Assembly (NCBI GenBank): GCA_020847355.1
Contig: JADLCG010000321.1
Coordinates: 1-25,184, forward strand
Origin: Anaerolineales bacterium
GTDB taxonomy: Bacteria > Chloroflexota > Anaerolineae > Anaerolineales > Villigracilaceae
DNA: 25,184 bases
Reading direction: 5' to 3'
Program-made: the position numbers and the translations under genes
Part shown: piece after piece, positions 7,604 to 14,951 of the stretch
How positions within the stretch are numbered: the stretch's first letter is position 1
Layout: every line of letters begins with the position of its first letter
Notes under the pieces: model-generated
Database searches by the model: none
What the model was told of the DNA's origin: nothing
Seen by the model: only the letters and a program-made list of their open reading frames with translations

Positions 7604-7616
7604 GGAAATGATCATT

Positions 7617-8621
7617 ATGACTTATAAAATCTGTCTGCTCCCTGGCGATGGCATCGGTCCCGAAGTCATCGCTTCGGCAAAGGATGTCTTATCCGCATTG
7701 CCCATTCACTGGGATTTCATCGAATGCGGAATCGGATTCGGCGAATACCAACGCTCAAACTCGCCTCTGCCTGATTCAACGCTTCAGGCAATTCGCCACG
7801 CCTCAGCCGCGCTCTTCGGCGCCGTCACCACGCCGCCCAACCTCCCGAATTATTTTTCGCCCGTCGTGCGGATGCGCCAGTCGCTCGATTTATATGCTAA
7901 TCTGCGCCCATGCAAATCCATTCCGCACGAATCCTCCAAAGCAAACATTGACCTGCTCATCGTCCGCGAAAATACGGAGGGATTGTATTCGGGCATCGAG
8001 CGGATCGAAGATAACGGCGACAAAGCCATCACTGAACGAGTCGTCACGCGCAAAGGCTCGGAGCGGATCATCCGCAAAGCGTTTGATCTGGCGCAACAAA
8101 CCAAGCGTAAAACCGTCCACGTCGTCCACAAAGCCAACGTACTTCGCCAAACCTGCGGACTCTTCCGCGCGGTGGCGTTGGAAATCGCCAAAGAATATCC
8201 CGCCATCCAGATGATTGAAATGCTCGTGGATACCTGCGCGATGGAATTGATCCGCGCGCCTGAGCAATTTGAAGTCATCGTCACTACAAATCTATTCGGC
8301 GACATCCTCAGCGACGAAGCCTGTATGTTCGTCGGCGGGCTGGGCGTCGCCGCTTCGGGCAACATCGGCGCGAATGTCGCAGTCTTCGAGCCAGTGCATG
8401 GGAGCGCGCCGCCGCTGGTTGGCACGGGCAAAGCGAATCCAATCGCCACCTTCCTCGCCGCCAGCATGATGTTGGACTATCTCAACGAAGCCGAATCCGC
8501 CACGAGATTGCGCCGCGCCGTTTCAGCCTGCATCGCCGCCAAAGAATCCACGCCCGATTTGGGCGGCAATTTATCAACCAGCGAAGTGACAAAGAAAGTA
8601 ATTGAAAGAATTAATTATTAA
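7617..8621 (+). CDS. lysB: Homoisocitrate dehydrogenase
   Basis: 334 residues from ATG 7617. In-frame ATGs at 7602 and 7608 are alternatives, and none has a good Shine-Dalgarno because a family-B repeat ends at 7603. The family is the β-decarboxylating dehydrogenases (isopropylmalate, isocitrate and homoisocitrate dehydrogenases). It oxidises homoisocitrate to 2-oxoadipate with NAD. Visible are LPGDGIGPEV at the N-terminus, RENTEGLYSG, VVHKANVLRQTCGLF, TTNLFGDILSDEA and FEPVHGSAP. The homoaconitase and LysX neighbours point to the homoisocitrate enzyme. The frame stays open upstream through the repeat into lysU, but this is not coding. Confidence 0.88.
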   Translation: MTYKICLLPGDGIGPEVIASAKDVLSALPIHWDFIECGIGFGEYQRSNSPLPDSTLQAIRHASAALFGAVTTPPNLPNYFSPVVRMRQSLDLYANLRPCKSIPHESSKANIDLLIVRENTEGLYSGIERIEDNGDKAITERVVTRKGSERIIRKAFDLAQQTKRKTVHVVHKANVLRQTCGLFRAVALEIAKEYPAIQMIEMLVDTCAMELIRAPEQFEVIVTTNLFGDILSDEACMFVGGLGVAASGNIGANVAVFEPVHGSAPPLVGTGKANPIATFLAASMMLDYLNEAESATRLRRAVSACIAAKESTPDLGGNLSTSEVTKKVIERINY

Positions 8622-8623
8622 CC

Positions 8624-8754
8624 GATGGTCGAGTAGACGCGAGCGGTAGCGAGTGTCGTATCGAGGCCATCAAGTAACAAGTAAACAGAAAATTATTTAT
8701 ACACTGGTGGTTTCGATACGTCGCATAGAGCAAGTGCGCGACTACTCAACCACC
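8624..8754. repeat. Inverted pair of REP-like elements (family C, copy 2)
   Basis: Units at 8624-8671 (GATGGTCGAGTAG ... CGTATCGAGGCCATC) and 8706-8754 (GGTGGTTTCGATACG ... CTACTCAACCACC) face each other across about 34 bp of AT-rich DNA, the same layout as 5479-5585. It begins two bases after the homoisocitrate dehydrogenase stop and ends before the lysX ribosome-binding site. Confidence 0.85.
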
Positions 8755-8780
8755 GAGTTGAACTAAAAAAGGAGCCTCCC

Positions 8781-9632
8781 ATGAAAACTCGCCTCGGATT
8801 TTTATACACCCGCTTGCGCGCCGAAGAAAAATATTTATTGGAAGAATTTGAAAAACGCGACGATATAGAAGTCGTCCGCATCAATGACGGCGACCAATTC
8901 TTCGACATCCACAAACTCCCCGCAGAGATTGACGTGCTTTTCGAGCGCTCCATCTCCTACTCACGCGGGTTGTACATCTCGCGCATCTTTGAAGCGCATG
9001 GCATTCCCGTCGTCAATTCGTCGTCCGTTGCCGAAATTTGCGGCGACAAATATGTCACCAGTCAATTGCTCGCCAAGAACGGCATCCCAACTCCCAGAGT
9101 ATTGATGGCTTTCGACGAAGAATCAGCCCTCAGCGCGATTGAAGCGTTGGGCTATCCCTGCGTGTTGAAACCCGTCGTCGGGTCGTGGGGTCGCCTGCTC
9201 GCCAAAGTCGAAAATAAATCGCAAGCCGAATCGTTGATCGAACATAAATCTTCGCTGGGAGTCAATCATCAGGTTTTTTACATTCAAGAATACATCAACA
9301 AACCTGGGCGGGATATTCGCGCCTTCGTCATCGGCGACGAATGTATCTGCGCCATCTATCGCTCCTCCGAAAATTGGATCACCAACACCGCGCGCGGCGG
9401 CGTCGCAACCAATTGCCCCGTCACCGATGAAATGGCGGAAATTTGTCATCGCGCCGCCAAAGCCATCGGCGGCGGTTTGCTCGCGCTCGATCTATTTGAA
9501 ACCGAAAATGGATTCACCATCAACGAAGTCAATCACACGATGGAGTTTCGCAACAGCATCGCCACCACAGGCGTGAACATCCCGCAAAAAATGATTGAAT
9601 ACGTTTTACAAAATGTCAGACAAAAAGTTTAG
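8781..9632 (+). CDS. lysX: LysX: α-aminoadipate-LysW ligase (ATP-grasp)
   Basis: 283 residues from ATG 8781, behind AAAAAAGGAGCC. LysX joins α-aminoadipate to the C-terminal glutamate of the carrier protein LysW using ATP, which protects the amino group during later steps. ATP-grasp features are CGDKYVTSQLLAKNGIPTP, PCVLKPVVGSWGRLLAKV, FYIQEYINKPGRDIRAFVIG, and NEVNHTMEFRNS near residues 248-259, the LysX/ArgX-type signature as I recall it. Length matches the family (about 280). Homocitrate-pathway neighbours favour LysX over ArgX or RimK. No LysW (about 55 residues, zinc-finger) lies on either side. It ends about 16 bp before the purine promoter, and no terminator was seen. Confidence 0.9.
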   Translation: MKTRLGFLYTRLRAEEKYLLEEFEKRDDIEVVRINDGDQFFDIHKLPAEIDVLFERSISYSRGLYISRIFEAHGIPVVNSSSVAEICGDKYVTSQLLAKNGIPTPRVLMAFDEESALSAIEALGYPCVLKPVVGSWGRLLAKVENKSQAESLIEHKSSLGVNHQVFYIQEYINKPGRDIRAFVIGDECICAIYRSSENWITNTARGGVATNCPVTDEMAEICHRAAKAIGGGLLALDLFETENGFTINEVNHTMEFRNSIATTGVNIPQKMIEYVLQNVRQKV

Positions 9633-9648
9633 CATTTTATAATTTTCG

Positions 9649-9677
9649 TTGACTAGACAAGTGACAAAGGGTACAAT
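9649..9677 (+). promoter_or_regulatory. Sigma70-like promoter of the purine operon
   Basis: TTGACT (9649-9654), a 17-bp spacer, TACAAT (9672-9677): five of six consensus bases in each hexamer with ideal spacing. The start would be near 9684, about 20 bases before the purL ATG, so there is no room for a purine riboswitch. No operator palindrome was recognised. Confidence 0.7.
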
Positions 9678-9703
9678 CTCGACGATTTCAAAAACAGGTG
9701 TCC

Positions 9704-12646
9704 ATGTCCATTTATAAATTTATCATCCAAACCAAACGCGACACTCGGGAGGCGGGGTATTTAAAAGATGCCCACGCCCTCGGGTTTCAGCGCTTAAAAA
9801 ACGTCACCGTTCAAGACCTTTATTTTATTGAGGGCCAACTTTCGCAGGCAGGATTGCAAGAGTTGGCTCTCAAACTTTTTACCGACCCCGTGACTCAATC
9901 CGCTGAGTGGGATGAACTACCCGCGCCTCCTTCCCCGCCCCAGCCTGATTCAGTTATTCTGGAAGTTTCGCTCCGCCCAGGCGTCACCGACTCGGTCGCC
10001 GAGCAAATCGTCCGCGCCGCGCACGAAATCGGCATCCACGGAGTCCGCCGCGTCGCCACGGGTCAACGCTTCATCCTTCAATTTGATTCATCCGTTTCAA
10101 TCCGTGAATCTGTGACAGAGTCCGTTGATAAAAAATCCGTTTCTATCCGTGAATCCGTGTCAGAGTCCGCTGACGACATCATCCGCTTATCCGCTTCCCT
10201 ATCCGCTAACCTGCTTGCCAACAACGTCATCCAACACTGGACCATCGGCGCGATCGAACCCTCATTTCCAGAAGAAGTTGAATCGAGCGGCGCGGTTGAA
10301 ATCATCCCCATCCGCGAATTATCCGAAGCTGAATTATTATCGCTTTCCAAAGAACGTCGCGCCGCATTGGATTTAGCGGAAATGAAAGCCATCCAAAATT
10401 ATTTCATCGCCGAAAAACGCGACCCCACCGACGTGGAATTTGAAACCATCGCCCAAACGTGGAGCGAGCATTGTGTGCATAAGACGTTTAAGGCCAAGAT
10501 AACCCTCACCCCATCCCCTCTCCCTGAGGGAGAGGGGCGCAGGGGTGAGGGCGAAATTGATTCGCTTATCAAAACCTACCTCAAATCCGCCACCGACAAA
10601 ATCGCCGCCCCGTGGGTTATCTCCGCCTTTGTAGATAACGCGGGCATCATTGACTTTGACGACGAATACGAAATTTCATTCAAAGCCGAAACGCACAATC
10701 ACCCATCCGCCATTGAACCGTTCGGTGGCGCAAACACAGGCGTCGGCGGAGTCATCCGCGACGTGCTGGGCGTATCCGCGAAACCAATTGCCAATACGGA
10801 TGTCTTGTGCTTTGGTCCACAGGATTTAGATCCAACAACTTTACCCGATGGCGTGTTACATCCGCGCAGAATTCAATCGGGCGTAGTGGCGGGCGTGCAA
10901 GATTATGGAAATAAAATCGGCATCCCCACCGTCAACGGGGCGATTCTTTACGATGAGGGCTACACCGCCAATCCGCTGGTCTTTTGCGGATGTGTTGGCA
11001 TCGCGCCCAAAGGAAAGCATAAAAAGAATCCGCAGGTTGGGGATAGGGTTGTCATCCTCGGCGGCAGAACTGGGCGGGACGGATTACGCGGCGCGACATT
11101 TTCCTCCATGACGATGGACGCGCAAACTGGCGAAGTGGCTGGCGCGTCCGTTCAAATTGGCGACCCCATCACCGAAAAAGGGCTGATAGACGTCATCGTC
11201 CGCGCTAGAGATTTGAATCTCTACAACGACATCACCGATTGCGGCGCGGGCGGGCTATCCTCCGCGGTTGGCGAAATGGCTTCATCCATTGGCTGTGATG
11301 TGGATTTGACCAAAGTCCGCTTGAAATATGCGGGGCTCGCCCCCTGGGAAATTTGGCTCTCCGAAGCGCAAGAACGGATGGTCGTGGCAGTCGCTCCCGA
11401 AAAAATCTCCGCGTTACAAAAATTATGCGATACCTTCAACACCGAACTAACGGATATTGGTTCGTTTACAGGAAACGGCGCGCTCATCGTCCGCTATGGC
11501 GAAAAAACTGTCGTGAACATGAACAACGAATTCCTGCACGACGGCATTCCGCAAAGACAATTAAAGGCGATAATCGAAAAACCGACATTCGATAATCGAA
11601 CATTCGAGTCTCGAATATCGAATATCCAGGAACATCTACTCTCCCTGCTCTCCTCCCCCAACGTCGCCAGCAAATCATCCGTCATCCGCATTTACGACCA
11701 TGAAGTGCAAGGCGGCACAGTCATCAAACCATTAACGGGTGTTGAAATGGATGCGCCATCTGATGCCGCCGTCATCAAGCCGATTGGCACAAAAGGCGTA
11801 AAAGGGATTGCCCTATCAAATGGCATAAATCCCGAACTGGGAAAACGCGACGCCTATCAAATGGCTTGGTCTGTAATAGACGAAGCGATTCGCAACGCCG
11901 TGGCAGTTGGCGCTGACCCTGAACGGATTGCCATCCTCGACAATTTCTGCTGGGGCGACCCGCTTCGACCTGAAACGCTCGGCTCATTGGTCGAAGCCTG
12001 TCGTGGTTGCCATGATGCCGCGCTCTTCTATCAAACGCCGTTCATCAGCGGAAAAGATTCGCTCAATAACGAATATCTCGGCGCGGACGGACTACGCCAT
12101 GCCATTCCGCCCACCTTATTAATCTCCGCCATCGGCATTGTGCCAGACATCAACAAAGCCATCAGCATGGATTTGAAAGAAGCCAACAACTTAATCTATC
12201 TCATCGGTGATTTCAAATCCGTTTTTATCCGCGAATCCGTTTCAGAGTCCGTTTACAAATCCGTTTCCATCCGTGAATCCGTTTCACCATCCGTTCCCAA
12301 ATCCGCTTTGCAAGTGTACAAAGCCTTACACCAAACCATCAACAACGGATACGTCAAATCCGCACATGATTTGAGCGAAGGCGGGCTTGCGATTGCCATT
12401 GCAGAGATGTGCATTGGCGGTCGTCTCGGCGCGGAAATAAATTTTGAAACATCAGACCTATTCAATGAAGTCAACGGATGTTTGCTCGTAGAAATCCGTC
12501 CAACGGATGCACCTGCTTTTGAAAAGCAATTTGCAAACCTTCCGCTCAACAAAATTGGTCAAGTGACAGAAAACCCAATTCTCAAACTTAGCGACACTGA
12601 AATTCCAGTCAAGGAACTTGTCCATGCTTTCAACCCTCAAAACTAA
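9704..12646 (+). CDS. purL: Phosphoribosylformylglycinamidine synthase, PurS-like lobes fused to PurL
   Basis: 980 residues from ATG 9704, with AGGTG very close upstream; a GTG at 9698 is the alternative. With PurQ it converts FGAR to FGAM using ATP and glutamine-derived ammonia. Residues 1-70 and about 85-190 look like two PurS-type lobes (YKFIIQTKRDTREAGYL; LEVSLRPGVTDSVAEQIV ... LLANNVIQHWTIG), and no separate purS is present. The catalytic part shows TWSEHCVHKTFKAK, KAETHNHPSAIEPFGGANTG, DCGAGGLSSAVGEMASS, ISGKDSLNNEY and AHDLSEGGLAIAIAEM. It carries four repeat-derived in-frame insertions, at residues 130-169, 267-283, 628-641 and 839-868, each between conserved blocks. All catalytic motifs I can see are intact, so the protein is probably functional. 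Confidence 0.92.
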   Translation: MSIYKFIIQTKRDTREAGYLKDAHALGFQRLKNVTVQDLYFIEGQLSQAGLQELALKLFTDPVTQSAEWDELPAPPSPPQPDSVILEVSLRPGVTDSVAEQIVRAAHEIGIHGVRRVATGQRFILQFDSSVSIRESVTESVDKKSVSIRESVSESADDIIRLSASLSANLLANNVIQHWTIGAIEPSFPEEVESSGAVEIIPIRELSEAELLSLSKERRAALDLAEMKAIQNYFIAEKRDPTDVEFETIAQTWSEHCVHKTFKAKITLTPSPLPEGEGRRGEGEIDSLIKTYLKSATDKIAAPWVISAFVDNAGIIDFDDEYEISFKAETHNHPSAIEPFGGANTGVGGVIRDVLGVSAKPIANTDVLCFGPQDLDPTTLPDGVLHPRRIQSGVVAGVQDYGNKIGIPTVNGAILYDEGYTANPLVFCGCVGIAPKGKHKKNPQVGDRVVILGGRTGRDGLRGATFSSMTMDAQTGEVAGASVQIGDPITEKGLIDVIVRARDLNLYNDITDCGAGGLSSAVGEMASSIGCDVDLTKVRLKYAGLAPWEIWLSEAQERMVVAVAPEKISALQKLCDTFNTELTDIGSFTGNGALIVRYGEKTVVNMNNEFLHDGIPQRQLKAIIEKPTFDNRTFESRISNIQEHLLSLLSSPNVASKSSVIRIYDHEVQGGTVIKPLTGVEMDAPSDAAVIKPIGTKGVKGIALSNGINPELGKRDAYQMAWSVIDEAIRNAVAVGADPERIAILDNFCWGDPLRPETLGSLVEACRGCHDAALFYQTPFISGKDSLNNEYLGADGLRHAIPPTLLISAIGIVPDINKAISMDLKEANNLIYLIGDFKSVFIRESVSESVYKSVSIRESVSPSVPKSALQVYKALHQTINNGYVKSAHDLSEGGLAIAIAEMCIGGRLGAEINFETSDLFNEVNGCLLVEIRPTDAPAFEKQFANLPLNKIGQVTENPILKLSDTEIPVKELVHAFNPQN
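10091..10210 (+). repeat. In-frame family-A units plus A' variant inside purL (PurS-like lobe 2)
   Basis: Two units 45 bp apart encode SVSIRESVTESVDKK and SVSIRESVSESADD, followed by a TCCGCTTATCCGCTTCCC stretch (10182-10210) that is the complement of the A' word seen in and after purF. The insert sits between the strand GQRFILQF and the helix ANLLANNVIQHW of a PurS-like fold, where a short loop is expected. Confidence 0.88.
10503..10551. repeat. In-frame palindromic element inside purL (family D)
   Basis: CCCTCACCCC ... GGGGTGAGGG with inner CCTCTCCC TGA GGGAGAGG arms forms a long hairpin in DNA or RNA. It encodes LTPSPLPEGEGRRGEGE after the conserved SEHCVHKTFKAKI. Words of this kind are dispersed in many bacterial genomes, from memory. 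Confidence 0.85.
11587..11625. repeat. In-frame palindromic element inside purL (family E)
   Basis: ATTCGATAATCGAACATTCG and CTCGAATATCGAATAT are imperfect inverted copies built from TCGAA/TTCGA. They encode about TFDNRTFESRISNI between the conserved FLHDGIPQR and the LLSSPNVASKSSVIRIYDHEV block, a spot where remembered PurL proteins have a shorter linker. Confidence 0.7.
12218..12306 (+). repeat. In-frame family-A units inside purL (C-terminal half)
   Basis: Two units 42 bp apart encode SVFIRESVSESVYK and SVSIRESVSPSVPK. They replace the stretch between the strand NLIYLIGD and the helix before SAHDLSEGG. Same orientation and reading frame as the insert at 10091. Confidence 0.88.
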
Positions 12647-12670
12647 TCCCTACTCTCCAGTCTCTAACTT

Positions 12671-13480
12671 ATGAAACCAAAAGCCCTCGTCCTCCAAGCC
12701 CATGGCTCCAACCGCGATTTTGACGTGATGGATGCGCTGACTCTCGCAGGCGCAGATGCGATTGGCGTCCCGTTAAATGAATTGCGAAATAAAAAATCGC
12801 TTCTCGCGGACTTTCAACTGCTCGTTGTGCCTGGAGGCTTCTCCTACGCAGACGCTTTAGGCGCAGGAAAATTATTGGCGCAAGATTTATCCGCATACTT
12901 TGCGGACGAAGTCTCCGCGTTTGTGGAGGCTGGCAAACCCGTCATCGGAATTTGCAACGGCTTTCAAGCGCTGGTCAAAGCGGGGATACTGCCTGGGGAG
13001 CAGAAGCAACTACAAGTCAAGAATGAAGCGAAGATTGCTTCGGGCAACGAACGCCCTCGCAATGACATAGTCACATTGACGTTTAACGCCGAAGGTCATT
13101 TTGAATGTCGCTGGATCAATCTCAAATCAGTTTCGCAAAATTGCATCTGGACAAAAGATTTGGATGAAGTCATCACCTGCCCGATTGCGCATGGCGAAGG
13201 AAATTTTCAATCCGTTGAGAATATTGCCAGCGAACATATCGCGTTGATTTATGTCAACGCGGATGGTTCATCCGCAAATGGCGTTTATCCGATAAACCCA
13301 AATGGCTCGACGCTGGATATTGCGGGAATTACAAATGCAAAAGGTAATGTATTGGGATTGATGCCGCATCCTGAAAATCATATTTACAATTGGCAACATC
13401 CGCGCCACACACGCGGAGCGACCAGCGGAAGCGGGCTGAAGTTGTTTGAAAACGGCGTGAAGTATGCGAGAGGACTGTAA
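12671..13480 (+). CDS. purQ: FGAM synthase glutaminase subunit
   Basis: 269 residues from ATG 12671, 24 bp after purL. It has no Shine-Dalgarno; the gap is a CT-rich CCCTACTCTCCAGTCTCT stretch. It is a class I glutamine amidotransferase feeding ammonia to PurL. The triad is visible: Cys95 in GICNGFQAL, and His233/Glu235 in MPHPENH. VVPGGFSYADALGAGK near residue 55 is the oxyanion-hole region. It is longer than the compact Bacillus-type PurQ and closer to the GATase domain of large PurL proteins. Residues 119-133 (EAKIASGNERPRNDI) are encoded by a fragment of a family-B repeat, between LPGEQKQ and LTFNAEGHFECRW. Confidence 0.9.
   Translation: MKPKALVLQAHGSNRDFDVMDALTLAGADAIGVPLNELRNKKSLLADFQLLVVPGGFSYADALGAGKLLAQDLSAYFADEVSAFVEAGKPVIGICNGFQALVKAGILPGEQKQLQVKNEAKIASGNERPRNDIVTLTFNAEGHFECRWINLKSVSQNCIWTKDLDEVITCPIAHGEGNFQSVENIASEHIALIYVNADGSSANGVYPINPNGSTLDIAGITNAKGNVLGLMPHPENHIYNWQHPRHTRGATSGSGLKLFENGVKYARGL
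13025..13069. repeat. Family-B fragment in frame inside purQ
   Basis: GAAGATTGCTTCGGGC ... CGCCCTCGCAATGACAT reproduces the right arm of the 100-bp elements at 6882 and 7504 with a short internal deletion. It stays in frame and keeps the glutaminase motifs on both sides. Confidence 0.82.
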
Positions 13481-13482
13481 CC

Positions 13483-14454
13483 ATGATTTCGCAAAATGAA
13501 CTGTTGAGATTGATTCCGCAAGCGCTGAACGAAACGAATTTACCGCTCGCAGGAAAACAAACGGGCAAGGTGCGCGATTGGTATGAATTACCCAACGGAC
13601 AACGCTTGATTATCACAACGGATCGGTTATCTGCATTCGATAGAATTTTGGCAAGCGTTCCATACAAAGGGCAAGTGTTAAATCAACTTTCCGCTTGGTG
13701 GTTTGAAGGAACGAAAGATATTATTCCGAATCATCTCATTTCAATTCCAGACCCCAATGCGGCGATTGTGCAAAAAGTAAACCCATTGCAAGTGGAAGTC
13801 ATCGTGCGCGGATATATCACAGGCGTAACTTCTACTGCTTTATGGCATCGCTATTCTTTGGGCGAACGGAATATTTATGGTTATGATTTTCCCGAAGGCT
13901 TACAAAAAAATCAAAAACTACCTGAGCCGATTATCACGCCAACCACCAAAGGCGGCGAAACAGGGCATGACGAGCGATTAACTTGCGCGGAAGTCGTTGA
14001 GAAAAAAATCCTTGACGAAACAATTTGGAATCAAGTGCAAAGCGCCGCGCTCGCCATCTTCAAACGCGGGCAGGAAGTAGCCGCAAAAGCAGAATTGATT
14101 TTAGTAGACACCAAATACGAATTTGGCTTAACTGATGATGGCAAAGTCATGTTGATTGACGAAGTTCACACGCCTGATTCATCGCGCTTCTGGCGCGCGG
14201 AAGCCTATCAAAGATTTTTTGACGAAGGCAAAGAGCCAGAAAATTTCGACAAAGAATTTATCCGCATTGCGTATGCGGATAAAGGCTATCGCGGCGACGG
14301 AGAAATCCCCTCCATGCCCGACGATTTGTGGACGTCCGCCTCGCGCAGATACATCGCCATCTATGAAATGCTGACGGGCAAAACGTTCAAACCTGGCAGT
14401 TATCCGATTGAAGAGCGGCTCATCAAAAATTTAGAACAAGCGGGAGTCAAATGA
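13483..14454 (+). CDS. purC: SAICAR synthetase
   Basis: 323 residues from ATG 13483, two bases after the purQ stop. It joins CAIR and aspartate with ATP to give SAICAR. Motifs: GKVRDWYELPNGQRLIITT near the N-terminus, DRLSAFDRILASVPYKGQVL, VEVIVRGYITG, LVDTKYEFGLTDDGK, and LIDEVHTPDSSRFW. It is longer than the compact Bacillus/E. coli enzyme (about 240) and nearer the yeast ADE1 type in length. It overlaps purE by four bases (ATGA). No repeat insertion was seen. Confidence 0.95.
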   Translation: MISQNELLRLIPQALNETNLPLAGKQTGKVRDWYELPNGQRLIITTDRLSAFDRILASVPYKGQVLNQLSAWWFEGTKDIIPNHLISIPDPNAAIVQKVNPLQVEVIVRGYITGVTSTALWHRYSLGERNIYGYDFPEGLQKNQKLPEPIITPTTKGGETGHDERLTCAEVVEKKILDETIWNQVQSAALAIFKRGQEVAAKAELILVDTKYEFGLTDDGKVMLIDEVHTPDSSRFWRAEAYQRFFDEGKEPENFDKEFIRIAYADKGYRGDGEIPSMPDDLWTSASRRYIAIYEMLTGKTFKPGSYPIEERLIKNLEQAGVK

Positions 14455-14951
14455 ATCCGCTAATCGCCGTCATCATGGGTTCCAAGTCCGACTGGGAAAC
14501 GATGGAACATGCCGCAAAAATTCTTGACGATTTCAAGATTCCCTACGAAGTGAAAATTGTTTCCGCGCATCGCACACCCGATTTGTTATTTCAATTTGCA
14601 GAGTCCGCGCACGAACGCGGCATCGAAGTCATTATTGCAGGCGCGGGCGGCGCGGCACATCTACCTGGCATGACCGCCGCCAAAACGCATCTGCCCGTGT
14701 TGGGCGTGCCTATTCAATCGAAGGCGCTCAACGGAATGGATTCGCTTCTATCCATTGTGCAAATGCCTGCGGGCGTTCCCGTCGGCGCATTGGCAATCGG
14801 CAAGGCGGGCGCGGTCAATGCGGCTCTGCTGGCATCTGCTATCGTTGCAAATAAACATAACGAATATCTCAAAGCCTTGCTTGAGTATCGCGCCAAACAA
14901 ACGCAAAATGTTTTGGATAATCCAAATCCGCGGGAAGATAACGGACGATGA
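14451..14951 (+). CDS. purE: N5-CAIR mutase
   Basis: 166 residues. It starts in the ATGA overlap with purC and ends in an ATGA overlap with purK, so the three are translationally coupled. It moves the carboxyl group of N5-CAIR to make CAIR. Class I PurE motifs are MGSKSDWETM, VSAHRTPDLLFQFA, IAGAGGAAHLPGMTAA and LPVLGVPI. A purK next door fits a class I (N5-CAIR) PurE and not the CO2-using class II. No insertion was seen. Confidence 0.95.
   Translation: MNPLIAVIMGSKSDWETMEHAAKILDDFKIPYEVKIVSAHRTPDLLFQFAESAHERGIEVIIAGAGGAAHLPGMTAAKTHLPVLGVPIQSKALNGMDSLLSIVQMPAGVPVGALAIGKAGAVNAALLASAIVANKHNEYLKALLEYRAKQTQNVLDNPNPREDNGR

Noticed and set aside
8781..9632. RimK or ArgX instead of LysX
   Set aside because: Same ATP-grasp family, but the homocitrate-pathway neighbours and NHTMEFRNS-type signature favour LysX.
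9678..9703. Purine riboswitch before purL
   Set aside because: The predicted leader is only about 20 bases long, too short for any purine or PRPP riboswitch.
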